Shown here: one piece after another, positions 1 to 12,200 of the stretch
Layout: every line of letters starts with the position of its first letter
Numbering within the stretch: position 1 is the first letter of the stretch
Source of the DNA: Ypsolopha sequella
Lineage: Eukaryota; Arthropoda; Insecta; Lepidoptera; Ypsolophidae
Reading direction: 5' to 3'
Assembly: GCA_934047225.1 (NCBI GenBank)
Contig: OW203989.1
Location: 10,701,977-10,765,976, forward strand
Length of the DNA: 64,000 nt
Notes under the pieces: model-generated
Told to the model about the DNA's origin: nothing
Seen by the model: the letters and a program-made list of their open reading frames with translations, nothing else
The model's database searches: none
Made by a program: the position numbers and the translations under genes

Positions 1-223
1 CAAAATGGCGTCAAATGTCCGCCATCTTGAAAGTTAATCAGGGTTGAGTCAAGTAAGTTCTTGTGTTCGTCCATAGAGATAGAATACTAGGCTGTGATAA
101 AGGGCTCTTTGGCCGTATGGAATTCTAAACATCAAATTTTGTAAAGTTTCCCTCCTTGGCTCAGAGCAATAAGCGGCAATATCAAAATTTTACAAAATAT
201 TTAAATTAAATAATTCCATCGAA

Positions 224-294
224 ATGGTATCTTGTTCTGTACCAAAATGTCCGAACAATCACCTAAAAAATGATGGGAAACATCCATTTCTCAG
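224..294 (+). pseudogene. THAP-domain first-exon fragment
   Basis: An ATG opens a short reading frame beginning MVSCSVPKCPNN, with the Cys-x4-Cys start typical of a THAP zinc finger, and runs to a good splice donor (CAG|GTAAAT). No second THAP exon with the FP...W motif is visible before the LINE at about 712. This is therefore a lone exon, most likely from a THAP-bearing DNA transposon or a decayed host gene. Two other THAP remnants lie in the window (21514-22560 plus and 19080-24512 minus). Confidence 0.4.
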
Positions 295-711
295 GTAAAT
301 ACGGATTTGCTAAACAAAATTTGATGTACATATTTATCCACCTAAAACTGCAAAAAATGGCATAGAGTTTATGATTGTTTCTGTTAGTGAAGCGCAATTT
401 TTAATAATTTTTTCAGAAACATTGCGTTTTAATTTATTTTTTTCCTACGAAAAAAATTGTTGGGTTTACACTAGGGGCGTACCTTAACTTCATTACACAC
501 ACATGAGCATGTGTCGCACACATAAGCATATATGTCACATACATTGACACTCGATTTTGGTAACGTCGTGTTTCCCTGGCTTTATAAACATATGAGTTAC
601 CATATTTATGTGTTTGTCTACCTTTCAGCTTTTCTTTCTGTTTGTCTTTTCGCAGCGTTAGTATTGGACTAAAATATGGCTGGATAAGGTTTGATCATGA
701 CGTCATATTTT
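295..711. other. non-coding AT-rich stretch
   Basis: No gene is recognised here. It lies inside the last visible intron of the topoisomerase gene, upstream of the truncated LINE. A run of short repeats around ACACA/CATAAGCATA occurs at about 495-545. Confidence 0.4.
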
Positions 712-716
712 GAAAA

Positions 717-1265
717 TTGGTGTATTTACCAAATGAGACGTCGCAACAACAGTTGTCGCTGCAAAACGAACTAGAACTGACCGGAGTCGTGGAAAACTCT
801 GATGAAAATCTTTTGCACGTCGTCCTTCTAACCGCTAAAAGGATCGGCGTCGACCTAGAAGAAAAAGACGTTGACTGGGTCTCCAGAGCAGGTGCAAAAC
901 GTCCGAAAGGCTCTAAGCTGGAAACGAGAGAAGGAAGTTTTCCTCGTCCTGTGATTGTCCGACTGCTGCGCCGTGGAAAACGTGACGAAATGCTCAAGTC
1001 AGCTAAAACCACACGTAATCTTACCACAGCAGACGTTCAAGACAGAGGATCCTCCAACAGAATTTTTGTCAACGAGCGGCTAACAAAGAAAAATAGGCAG
1101 TTATTTCGGAACGCTAGAGCTCGCGTTAAGGAGAACGGGTGTCGAAGAAGCTGGACTAGTAATGGTTCAATTTATATCCGTAAACAGGACGGGAGTCCTG
1201 CTATTCTCATCCGAAACGAAGCTGATCTTGATATGCACCTTCCAACTACTAGTGCACCTAATTAG
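717..1265 (+). CDS. LINE ORF1 protein, C-terminal fragment with FP25K-like (Baculo_FP) domain
   Basis: The frame is open from just after the TGA at 711 and begins with TTG, not ATG, so the natural start is missing. The 182 residues match the pattern of the Baculo_FP-type domain found in ORF1 of many insect LINEs: ELTGV near residue 20, a basic IVRLLRRGKRDEML stretch near 80, RIFVNERLTKKNRQLF near 115-130, and a W-x-SNGSIYIRK end near 147-155. The residues before ELTGV look like the tail of a coiled coil. Such proteins are thought to bind nucleic acid and accompany the RT during retrotransposition. ORF2 begins 368 bp downstream. Confidence 0.7.
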   Translation: MVYLPNETSQQQLSLQNELELTGVVENSDENLLHVVLLTAKRIGVDLEEKDVDWVSRAGAKRPKGSKLETREGSFPRPVIVRLLRRGKRDEMLKSAKTTRNLTTADVQDRGSSNRIFVNERLTKKNRQLFRNARARVKENGCRRSWTSNGSIYIRKQDGSPAILIRNEADLDMHLPTTSAPN

Positions 1266-1633
1266 CAAGCTGGGAACGCAGAAAATAGTCAATAAGTTAG
1301 TTACATTTTTCATGCCGGGTTGCTTTATAAATCGCTGCAAATATTTTATACTTCCATACACAAACACATTATTATTACATTTATCAATCCAATCTATCCT
1401 TTTTGACATTATAAATACCTGTTCTAAAATAGAGCCACAACTATATAAATATTATACAAACTTTTCCCTTTACAAACAATGCCTAAACTCAAATGTGATT
1501 ATAAAAATAACACAAACTTACGCAACAGTCTGTACTCAAGTGATAGCTAAATGCGCAGTATTACGCCTCCACTTTAACAAAAAATTAAACGCTTTTTATG
1601 CGTTCGTTCTTTACGTTATAACTATAAGTATAT

Positions 1634-4594
1634 ATGGCGGCGAGTGATCTTATTAAAGAAATCGATAATAGTAACTTGGTAAAATGCTATTCACTGGAGT
1701 CACTAGAGTTGTGTAAGGGAGAACTAAGTTCAGAGTTTAATTTTAAAATACTTACGTATAATATTAGAAGTGTTCAGAAAAATTTCGATGGTTTACTAGT
1801 TTGTTTAAAACGCCTAAACGTTAATTTTGACATTATTGTTCTGACAGAATGTTATCTTGAAAGCTCCATTATTCGCCAACTACCGGGATACGAGGTTTTT
1901 CATACAAAAAACAATTTTAATAAAAATGGCGGGGTTGTCGCCTACGTTCGAGACACATGGAATAGTGCGATAGTCCAGGAGATAGATACTTTTCAACAAG
2001 GAACTTGCTTAAGAATCGACATCCCAAATACTTTAACTCTTCTTGGAATTTATCGGTCCCCAAATTTTAAAAATTCTGATTTATTTATAAAATCTTTAGA
2101 CAAAGTGCTGTCAACTATAAAGGTGAAGCATGATGTAGTCTTCACAGGAGATATTAACATAAACTTGCTTTGCGAAAACCAGGAAACATATTCGGAGTAC
2201 CTATGTACTGCAGCTGAATACGGACTTATACCGGCCATTACCAAACCAACACGTCTAAAATCTTGTCTAGACCACTTTTTCGTGAAGTCTGCCGGCAAAG
2301 CACTGGGTCTTATTGTACCGACAGCTCTTACTGACCACGACATGATCTTGCTTGGACTAAATGTCAATTTATCAAGTAATTGCCATCGGAACAAAGAAGT
2401 ATTGAAAACAGACTACACAGCCGTGGCTGAGGAACTTCGTACCATAAATTGGACTGTAGTTACTCTACAGGCGGATGTTGACGAAGCAGTAAATCAATTT
2501 CACAATTTAATTGAATCTGCAATGAAAAAACATACGAAATTGGTCAAAACAAGTAGGAGCAAGCAAAATATTAAACCCTGGATCACTCCAGGATTAATTA
2601 AATGCATAAAACATCGTGACAAGCTCCACACCCGGTTAAAAAAAGACCCTGACAATAATATATTGATAGTTACCTATAAGAGATATCGGAACTTCTGCAA
2701 TAGACTCCTGCGTAATTTAAAGCGGAAGTACGAATCTGAACAACTGGAAAAAAACAAACATACTCCAAAACAGTTATGGCGGACTATTAAGAATATATGT
2801 GAAATTAAAACCAAACCCAATACCGCTACTGAACTACTTAACGCAGGCGAAGATCCGGTAGAGTCTTTGAATCACTGTAATGAACATTTTTCTTCTATTG
2901 GCAAGAATTTGGCTGACAAAATACTTACAAACATATCATCCACAGAAACAGCTCTATCGGACAAAATTAATAACACAAATACCCCAGTGAGTTCTTACTT
3001 TTTAAGACCTACAGACTTATTTGAAATTGACTCCATAATTAGTAAACTAAAAAATGACAGTGCTCCTGGTCACGACGGAATGAGAGCCCCCTTACTTAAA
3101 CACATAAAGAGCATAATTCTCGAACCACTTGTCTACATTTGCAATCTGAGTCTTTCAACGGGCAGGTTCCCAAAGCTTTGGAAACTAGCTATGATAACAC
3201 CTATACATAAGGATGGTGCTAAAAACTGTCCTAACAACTATAGGCCCATATCCCTCCTATGTATCTGCTCCAAGATCCTTGAGAAGGTAATCAGCCAACA
3301 GCTAATTAAATACCTTGAAGATAACAAACTCCTCTCTGACGGACAGTTTGGCTTCAGGCAAGGTAAGTCGACCGAAGATGCTGTCGTTCACTTGGCCAGT
3401 CACGTTACAAGTCTCCTTGACAGTGGAAAAAGCTGCTTGGGTGTCTTTCTAGACCTGGCTAAGGCATTTGACACGGTCTCAGCTTCCCTCATGCTGAAAA
3501 AGCTAGAAGTTATTGGTATCAGAGGAGTTGCACTAGAATGGTTCCAGAGCTATCTATCTAATAGAGAACAATGTGTTAAAGTTGGCACCAGCTTAAAGAG
3601 TGAAGCACTCCCAATTGAATTTGGAGTGCCCCAAGGTAGTATCCTTGGTCCCACACTTTTTCTGGTGTACATGAACGATATCATGAGACTTGAAATCCCG
3701 AACGCCAAAATACTTTGCTACGCTGATGATACAGTTATATTGTTTACCGGTGAGGACTGGAAACAGGTATTTAGAAGTGCCCGGCGTGGCCTTGGTGTGG
3801 TGGCTGACTGGCTGAACAACAACCTATTGACACTAAACACGAACAAGTCAAAATACTTGGGGTTCCACAAAACCGCAGCCTCCAGACCACCGTCTCTTCC
3901 GGACCTTAAGATTCACACTTGCCAGATTTCTGAAATGGACCCTTCTGTAGACTGCAACTGTGGCAGTGTCAAAAGTTCTGACTCCATTAAGTACCTCGGA
4001 GTGATCATTGATCAAAATCTGTCATTTAAAGCTCACATAAGAGCGCTCGCAGGTCGTGTGCGAAAAATTATGTACTTTATGAAGCTACTACGAAATTCAG
4101 CCGAAGAATACATCGTTCGTATGGTCTACAAAGCTCTGTGTGAGTCAGTACTCTCGTACTGTATCCTGGCCTGGGGCGGCGCATGTAAAACTTTTTTAAT
4201 AGAATTGGAAAGAGCACAGCGCTCAGTAATAAAAGTCATGCTGAAAAAACACTTCAGATACTCAACTGCGGCGCTCTACTCCGAAAATAAAATCCTGACA
4301 GTACGACAACTCTTCGTTGTGAGGGCTACCTGCATGCTTCATAAAATCACTCTGGGATCAAAACAATGTGCCTCTCTTGTTACCAAGAGAGTCTATAGAA
4401 TACCCACTTCCAGAGTGTGCACATCATTTGCACAACGACTGCCTCCCTTTATACATCAGTTTGTATACAATAAGATTGCAAAAGTCTGCGATATTAGAGG
4501 TATATCGGTCTTCAAGGTCAAAACCGTTATAGAACAGTGGATACTAACTCAAAATTACAAAGAAACTGAAAATATTCTAGAACACCAAATATAG
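1634..4594 (+). CDS. LINE ORF2: endonuclease and reverse transcriptase
   Basis: This 986-aa frame is uninterrupted. An apurinic-like endonuclease occupies residues 35-240, with TYNIRS near 41, LTECYL near 71, GDININ near 172 and the catalytic TDHD near 234. The reverse transcriptase spans about 450-780, with YRPISLL near 536, the FLDLAKAFD block near 605, GVPQGSILGP near 667 and the YADD active site near 695. The C-terminal 200 residues match the usual non-LTR tail with no RNase H. It nicks target DNA and copies its own RNA there. ATG at 1634 (MAASDL) is the first methionine of the frame. The family is Jockey/CR1-like, and the exact clade was not resolved. Its intact state suggests fairly recent activity despite the 5' truncation. 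Confidence 0.9.
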   Translation: MAASDLIKEIDNSNLVKCYSLESLELCKGELSSEFNFKILTYNIRSVQKNFDGLLVCLKRLNVNFDIIVLTECYLESSIIRQLPGYEVFHTKNNFNKNGGVVAYVRDTWNSAIVQEIDTFQQGTCLRIDIPNTLTLLGIYRSPNFKNSDLFIKSLDKVLSTIKVKHDVVFTGDININLLCENQETYSEYLCTAAEYGLIPAITKPTRLKSCLDHFFVKSAGKALGLIVPTALTDHDMILLGLNVNLSSNCHRNKEVLKTDYTAVAEELRTINWTVVTLQADVDEAVNQFHNLIESAMKKHTKLVKTSRSKQNIKPWITPGLIKCIKHRDKLHTRLKKDPDNNILIVTYKRYRNFCNRLLRNLKRKYESEQLEKNKHTPKQLWRTIKNICEIKTKPNTATELLNAGEDPVESLNHCNEHFSSIGKNLADKILTNISSTETALSDKINNTNTPVSSYFLRPTDLFEIDSIISKLKNDSAPGHDGMRAPLLKHIKSIILEPLVYICNLSLSTGRFPKLWKLAMITPIHKDGAKNCPNNYRPISLLCICSKILEKVISQQLIKYLEDNKLLSDGQFGFRQGKSTEDAVVHLASHVTSLLDSGKSCLGVFLDLAKAFDTVSASLMLKKLEVIGIRGVALEWFQSYLSNREQCVKVGTSLKSEALPIEFGVPQGSILGPTLFLVYMNDIMRLEIPNAKILCYADDTVILFTGEDWKQVFRSARRGLGVVADWLNNNLLTLNTNKSKYLGFHKTAASRPPSLPDLKIHTCQISEMDPSVDCNCGSVKSSDSIKYLGVIIDQNLSFKAHIRALAGRVRKIMYFMKLLRNSAEEYIVRMVYKALCESVLSYCILAWGGACKTFLIELERAQRSVIKVMLKKHFRYSTAALYSENKILTVRQLFVVRATCMLHKITLGSKQCASLVTKRVYRIPTSRVCTSFAQRLPPFIHQFVYNKIAKVCDIRGISVFKVKTVIEQWILTQNYKETENILEHQI

Positions 4595-5078
4595 GCAGGT
4601 CACTATCCCCTTCTATCCTCCATCCCCACTACGCCACACCCACCCACCTCCCCCACAATAATATTTATATTTTAACAAACACCCACCTCCACACATAAAC
4701 ACCCTCACCCACACAACACACCACACTCACTTTGCATGTTTAGCGTAAGTTTTTTTTTAAATTGTGAAACAAGTACCTATTGTTAAGCAGGGCGTCGAGG
4801 ACAATAAATGTAATTTGTACCTGTCAATCGTGTCACCTGGGCCCCAAGATTCAAGCCTAGCTTACGTTGGGGACCGCTGGATACATACCCTGATTTGTAA
4901 ATTTATAATAATTGAAATAAATAAATTTTTCATTTTTTTTCATTTTCATTTTTCATTTTTAAGCACTTTTACATTGTATTGTTTGTTGCCACAATCGGAT
5001 ATCAGATATGTTTTGCTATCCACTTTTGACCGAAGATTTGTTCTGCACAAACCAGTATATAAATTCCGAAAACTCATT

Positions 5079-5196
5079 ATGAACAAGCAAGACGTGTGGT
5101 CGTGAAGTTTGAGTTCCTTTCATGTTCGCAGCGATGATTGCATAAAGCGTAAATTGTACTTTAAGGCTACACGTCTCGCTTGTTCAAACATAGTTT
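5079..5196. repeat. short inverted repeat
   Basis: GAACAAGCAAGACGTGT on the left is matched in reverse by ACACGTCTCGCTTGTTC on the right, giving a hairpin-like unit of about 118 bp. It may be a small MITE or part of a larger repeat. The flanks show nothing decisive. Confidence 0.5.
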
Positions 5197-5524
5197 GTAT
5201 CTAAAACAAGGTATTCATTCCCAACGGTGCATCATGGAAAGTGGCTGATTCTGTGGCGCGAACGAACCTCTTGCGAGCTGCTATTATGTGGATCACAGCG
5301 CAACCAACCGGCTATCGGCTTTACTGCGAATACAAAGGCAGTGTGGTCGTGTGGACGCTGACGACCGAAAACGCGCGTGCGATAGACGAGACGTACTCAC
5401 TTGTAAAGTCTGGCTACTGAAAGAGGGGACTGAGTTTTTTTTTAAACTAGCTGGCGTCTCCTAAAATGATTTCACTACACCTAATCAACTTTATAAAAGA
5501 AAACTTATTGCGTAGTATTTTTAT

Positions 5525-5937
5525 TATAGCTTGACCGCAAACAAGGTCCCGCGCGGCAAGGTGGAGAGAGGTAAGGAAAGAGTGGTATTAGATCACATGA
5601 GATCGATATTGTTGGATCTTATGAGATTCGTTTACAATATTTTTAATGATGTACATATAGCTTTGTATATTTATTACGAAATATTATGCTACTACAATGG
5701 TAAGTGAAATAAGTAACTGGGTACTTTATATCAAAATTATGATTTTTTATAATTATTTTAAATTTCATAGAAAAAAAACTAAACTTCTAATTGAAATCAG
5801 AATCAAAATCATGAAAAAAAAAAAAATAAAAAAAAAAAAGCTATATCGATCTCATGTGAACTCATGCTATGTCCTTTCCTTTCCCGCCTCGCCGCGCGGC
5901 GCCTAAAGCGAGGCACAGCGGTTACGGTCAAGCTATA
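5525..5937. mobile_element. palindromic MITE with TATAGCTTGACCG ends
   Basis: The left end TATAGCTTGACCG is mirrored by CGGTCAAGCTATA at the right. The arms extend inward for about 90 bp with mismatches, including shared CGCGCGGC and CACATGAGATCGATAT segments. The centre is AT-rich. No coding capacity is seen. It lies in the last visible intron of the topoisomerase gene. Confidence 0.65.
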
Positions 5938-6194
5938 GTAGTATGTTGTCCAATCCACCCCGTGGACACCAATGTCACGAAATGCCGTCCTTGTCTCTCA
6001 ACAGAAATATTGTCACACATGATATTTTCTATCGTGGGCATAGCGTCTACGGTTGTAATTAATTTCATTCCTTTATCATCTGTGTCCACTACAACCATAC
6101 GAATTTTTTTTTTAGTCTCATTATTCGATAGCCATGATACACCGTTATGTAAGTACCCTGGTTGGTGGACATCATAACTCAAGTCACATCTCAC
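5928..6194 (-). pseudogene. unidentified coding-like fragment
   Basis: An 88-codon minus-strand frame begins 11 bp inside the intron after topoisomerase exon 7 and ends at a TAG lying inside the terminal repeat of the adjacent MITE. The composition looks protein-like (VVVDTDDKGMKLITTVDA, then ISVERQGRHFVTLVS), but no family is recognised and the frame differs from that of the neighbouring exon. It may be a gene or transposon remnant cut off by the MITE, or chance. Confidence 0.25.
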
Positions 6195-6204
6195 ACAAAC
6201 TTAC

Positions 6205-9200
6205 CTCATAAACATGTATCTCCTTGCTCGACCACTTATCATACGGATAAACCTCCAGATAGTTCCTGGCCGTAATCATGAGTCCGTTGGCGGTGAACTT
6301 CTCGTTGGCCACATCTATGGCAACGGTGGTCTCTTGACCTTGAGCGTCCTTGGAGCAGCAAGCGAGGAACGAACGGACTATGAACTCGTAGACGCGTTGC
6401 TCGTTGCCGGATAAATCTGAGAAGTTGCAGGACGTAGAGAGAACAGGTCTAATATCAGACAAATTTCCATACTTACTGTGAAGTTTGGACAAGTGAATAA
6501 TCCGTACCCCTAGTATATACATATGTAGTTAATATATATATATACACTTAATAAAATAAAATTCAAGTTATTGTGAGATATATTTCGGGCCCTATCCTGG
6601 GTCCGGCATCAGTCACAATCATATATACAAATTTTATATCCCATAACTACTCAAAATTTTTATTTTATTCTATTGCAATATAGTTTTATTATTTTTCTGT
6701 TTTAATATTTTAACTATATGCTGATTTTATTGAATATGTTTAGGTTAAAGTAAATAGTAAGTTAATTATATATTAAAGTATATTTTTCTCTTTTAATGGT
6801 GGTGGCAGAATAACAACGTTCCTAATGCCTTTGGTGTAGGAACATATGCTGAGTCACCGTCCTTTATAACACTGCCATACAACTTTACGTTTAAGAACAT
6901 TGATACTACTTTGTCTATAATGGTGTGTTAAATAAATGTCTGTTTATTTTTATTATTTTATTTATTATAAATGCGAAAGTGTGTTTGTTAGTTTATCTTC
7001 CTTTTACGCAGTAACGGAGCAACGGATCGATGTGATTTTTTGCATAGTTTATGGGCCGGAAAGTGACATAGGCTACTTTGTATCCCGGAAAAATGCAAAC
7101 AAAATCAGCGCGGGCGAAGCCGCGGTCAAAAGCTAGTAATATATATTTTTTGGAATATTTATTTAGTAGACAATGAGAATATCGCTTTTCCAACTTACGT
7201 TCATGAAGCGAGACATTGTTAGAAGACTATCTATATTTTTATACAAGAAAAAGAGTGACATAACTGGAGAGTCACTGGACAGATTTTGACGTAGTATTAA
7301 TTATAGGGGTGTTGGTTTTAGTAAAAACAAGTAAACAGAAGAAAATGCAGCTAAGAGCAGATTGAACTTGTACGCGGGTGGAAAGTTAGCAAAGAAATCC
7401 CTTCTCTATATATATTTCAATTCCGAATGAATGGAGACTTTATGATCCTAGTTAAACTTATTTCAAAAATCTTAAAAGAATACAAAAGCGCTGGCATTGT
7501 ATGTATAATGGACAAAGGACCCCGATCTGGCCCAAGATCGTGAAGAATAGTGGCGCTTCACTTTGGCCCTTTGCTCCCCAGCGGAGATTGGCAATAAGTA
7601 GTAAGTATAAAATTCCTTACTCTGAGCATACTTCGTGGGATGTATAGGCGGATGAGCTTTATCAGTCTTGTTCCCTTGCCTCGGCGTAGGCCCCCCTTGG
7701 TCCAAGATCCCCTGAGCGAAGGCTCCCCAGTTGGGGTCCCCAGTTTGTTGCTGAACCAGTTGACCCAAGTTCATCTCTTTGGGAAACTCGTTGGTTTCCG
7801 TACGCGGGTAGCTGATGAAACCCTGGGTGTACAGTTTTTCGGCAATCCGCATTGTCTCTTTAGCGTTTATTTTCAGTTTCCTTGATCCTAGCTTTTCTAA
7901 TTCCTAGGGAAAAAATTAATACTTGATTGAACAAGTTTTTAAAAGCTAATTATCTTCAAAACAATAGAAATCATGTGTTTAGCCTAACGAATAATCTTGT
8001 ATAAAACTTTATGGGCCCAGATTTTGGAAATGTGTTGTATTGGTTATAATAACCCATCTAAAGACATGTGCAATGTTTCAATAAGATTACACTGATCAAG
8101 AAGCCACAATCACCTTTCTCTGTTTGTACGGCAGCTAACCTGGGGCCTCATTGCTTAACTTCAACATCAACTATCGCTTTCAAACGTACGCGTGTGTAGA
8201 CTGTTCGAAGAGGTTCACAAGGAATACGACTAGATTTTGGGAACACACATGTATATTGTCACAATAAATATATAAGGTAACAATGTAACCGCGCGGTGCG
8301 GCTTGCAGCTCAGTACCCACTGACGATGATGAAAATTATACCCTCTTAAAAGGTTGAAAATGGTGTCGATGCGGCGCTACACAACTTAACTTATTTGACA
8401 GAACTAACCATATTTTGAGCGTTCTGTCCTTGTCTCTTCCATACGGAAAGAAATAGACATAACGCTCAAATTAAGTTTAGTCCTGTTATGTCGTGTTGTG
8501 CCGAATCGACACAAATATGTTAGGATGATGAGCGCGTCGCTAACAGCGTGATTGGCTAGAAATGTGTCAAGTAATTTCTAGCCAATAAGGTTACGTTTGA
8601 AAATGAAAGCGATTGCGATAGATGTTGAAGTTAGACAATAAGGTCCCGGATCTGTATATATGGTACGGAATGAAAAAAGATTTTGCTACAAAGACCAATA
8701 AATCCGAGTTTAATTAACTTACCACAGTATCCAACGGCAGAGGCCGCCATTTGGACTTGGGTTTGGTCTTCACGTCCATCACCTTAGCTTGAGGAGAGTC
8801 TAGGCACACGTCGTGCAGGACTTGACAAGCGTCACGGTCGAACAGACGCACTCGCTCCCAGTTGAAGTCGACGCTTAGCTCGTTTATTGTGTGGTTTACT
8901 GCGAGGAAATGAATTCATGAATGAATTGCACAGAAAATCTAAATAAAAACACAGAGGGTGCGGCATAACAGAAGGCAAGGGCGGACTTATTCCTTAAAGA
9001 AATATCTTCCAGTCAACCGATGGGAAATGACGTTGTTCATTGATATCTTCATCTAAAGAATCCAAATAAATACTAAATCTAAAGTAGAAACAAATAATTT
9101 AAGCAAGTGCGATTCGGACTCGCGCACGGAGGGTTTCGTGTAATCGTACAAACGAGTACGGAACCCTAAAAATATGATGGTAAATAACAACAATATAGAT

Positions 9201-12200
9201 GCCATAGCAACACTAGGGCGACCAAAGCAAGCCGGTAAAATGGTAGGACCTGGCAAACAATTCGGTACAATTCACATTCACACCCTTATAATATTTTAAT
9301 CACTATACTTTTCCTGTAATCTATACGTAATCAGTTAATAACCTATTACCACTATTTTTTTCATGTTTTTTTATTTAAAAAACATGCTACTTTTTCGAGA
9401 TTGGAGACCCTTCTTGGTTTTCATTTTTTTTTTATTCGCCGTGTTAGAGGCCACACATACTATGACGGCTGAAACTGTAGACCCCTGTGACAGACGGACG
9501 GACAGAAAGACAGACAGTCAGACAGCGGAGGCTTAGTAATAGGGTCCCGTTTATAGTATAGGGTATGGTACTTAGACGTATGGTACAATTGGGGAAAGTT
9601 CTGCGGCCCCATTTCGCTCATATTACTACTACAATGGCGGCAAAAAGACAGCATGCACCAAATAAACATACCTTTTATTTTCCAAAACGGTTCAGCGACA
9701 AAGTTCTCGACGGCCCGGTACCGCTCGACAACGAACCCTAGTGTCGGGAACTGGCATGAGCCGTAGCTGACGAGGCTGTCGGCCAGCTTCGTGGGGAACA
9801 CTCGCTGCAGCCGCAGGGTTTGGAATCTGGTGAACGCCGCGCCTGGATATCGAATGTAATATTTTACATACATATACTCCCAGTGGGGTAGACAGAGACT
9901 ATAGATTTCCATCTGCTACAATACTGGCACACCTCTTTCACATCCATCAATCTAGTCATACAAGCTCTTCTATTCTAGGTACTTTTGACATTGCCCTTCT
10001 TCAGTATGTTGCCGATTTGGTCAGCAAACGTCTTTCTAGAGTGGTGATATTTCAAAAGTTTGATAGTTTTTGAACAGCAAAATTTGCTTAGTGAAAAATA
10101 GGTATAAACAGTGATTATGACTCGTTGTAACTATGGACATTCTGGGAACACATATTCAAGTTTTTCTTGCACTCCTTCCAATTTAGCCACTAGTTTCGAT
10201 TGTTCATCATCAGGCAATAATATAATGTGAATATTATGATAATTTTTTGGTATCTTGGTTATATTAACCAATTTTTACATTATTCTTGTTGGTATCTTCT
10301 TATTGTGCTTTTTAAATTGTTGAGAAATTAAAAATATTTCAATTTCTATAATTCCATTACCCTATATTTTTATTCAAATAAAAGGAGTATGTCATCTAAC
10401 CGCTTTAACTCCAATATTTTAGAGAAAAAAAAACATAAAACAAAGGAATAACATAGAAAACATCTCTTCATAGGAAACAACTCACCTATCCTCAAATCCA
10501 GCTCCTGCCTGACATCCACAGCATCACTGACATTCTTATCTGGTTGTTCCAAGTTATTCAACGCCCTCCGTACTGACACATTGGTGATTTCAGAAAACTT
10601 TGCACGGTATATCCTAAGGTTCTGCTTGACTGCCGTACAGACTTGGATGATCTCGAACCCTATATTTTCTCCTTCTCTGTCACAATCTGTCCAGATGATC
10701 AAGCCTTGGCAACTTCGTATCTCTTTTTCTAGAGTTCTCTGAAAATATTGCAAGAAAAATATTTACAAATTATGTAAAGGATATGATTCCTATATATGAT
10801 TCCTCATCTCTTTTTAATTTTGCAAATCTCATTATATTATAAAAACTGTTTTGTTTTATCATTTCTCATGTATGTTATAACTCTAATCTAATTTCAATGG
10901 TTTAAAATATATATATATATTTATATATATATTATGTATTATAATTTAAATAACATTTATAATAATATTAATAACATATTATTATTATTATTTATAATAA
11001 TATATTATTTATATTACAATAAATTAACTAAAAGCTTATTGTTTTTTAAACCCTTTTCTTATTGAGTGCATGCAAAAATGACAGGCTGAAAAACTGCACT
11101 TTGAAAACGATCTCTTTCACTTTTAGCAAGAAGCTGAATCTGACTCTTTTTGTCAACAACTTTATCCACCTATCCAAAACTATTAAACAAGCAATATTTG
11201 TATTTATTTGTTTGCATATAATGTATATATTGGGTTCCAGAAAACAGCTAAGTATTTTGATACAATAGTCAGTGGCGTGCACAGAACTTTTTTCGGGAAA
11301 AGCAACCAGAAGGTCAAATTTTACAATTAAAAAAGTATGAAAAAATTTAAATAACACTTTGAAAAAAGAAACTTTGTACGACGCCAGGGTAGGCACTGCC
11401 TACCCTAGAGTGATCATTTTTATACCAACTTTTTTTTTCAAAGTGTTATTTAATATTTTTCATATTTTTTTCATTATCAAACTTGACCTTCTGATTGCTT
11501 TTCCGGAAAAAAGTTCTGTGCACGCCACTGCAAACAGTGTAGGGTTTTTCGGGGACGAAAAATCAATCTAACTAGGTCTTATCTCTGTGAAAAGTCATTT
11601 TCTGCAAGTTTTCAAAAACAAATCACCTATCTTGTCTTAACTTCTCACAAGATAATAAGTTTCAATAGCTCATTAGCATGCAGCATTTGGCTGGCTCCTA
11701 CCAAATATTTAAGTCATGAAGGTTCAAACCACCAGAGTAAAAGATTTTTTGGTTTCCTATTTATTTCCTTGAAGATTTGTTAATTTTTTCTTTTTTGTTT
11801 GTTTCGTCTGCATTTGTTCTCAAAAATATTTAAGATTGAATGGAGCTCAGTCTCCCAGGTACTAAAATTATAAATTTATAATCTGTGTAATTAATTTGTG
11901 AGACAAATAATAAACATATTATAGTAAATATATAATAGTAAACAAAAGACAAAAACTGGTCAAGTGAAGGAAAGTTTAAAAAATTTGGAGTAAGCTAAAA
12001 CAGGGGAAGATCAATAGATTCTGCCATATGAAAGTTAAAATATACAAGCTGAATGCATTTAATTTGTGACAAAACAAAATAAATCTTCTATTTGCTAAAA
12101 GTTGAACTATTTAGGCATGTCCAATAATTTCTAGATTTATTAGAACTGTTATATTTTGATGTTTTTAAAATTTATATTACTAAATATTTAACTATTATAT

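Larger units (their letters stand above)
712..4965 (+). mobile_element. 5'-truncated non-LTR retrotransposon (Jockey/CR1 group)
   Basis: The element has an ORF1 remnant, an intact 986-aa ORF2 with endonuclease and reverse transcriptase, a C-rich 3' UTR (about 4600-4760) and a 3' tail of degenerate TTTTCA units (about 4925-4965). RNase H is absent, which fits Jockey or CR1-group elements rather than I-type. ORF1 starts abruptly just after an in-frame TGA at 711 and lacks its N-terminal half, so the copy is probably 5'-truncated. I could not find a convincing target-site duplication. It lies in an intron of the minus-strand topoisomerase gene, in the opposite orientation. Confidence 0.85.

Noticed and set aside
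1162..1647. 161-codon plus frame between LINE ORF1 and ORF2
   Set aside because: It overlaps the end of ORF1 in another frame and reads as AT-rich inter-ORF sequence without domain features.
5869..6177. 102-codon plus frame near the MITE
   Set aside because: It lies opposite the more protein-like minus frame and runs through a MITE terminal repeat.
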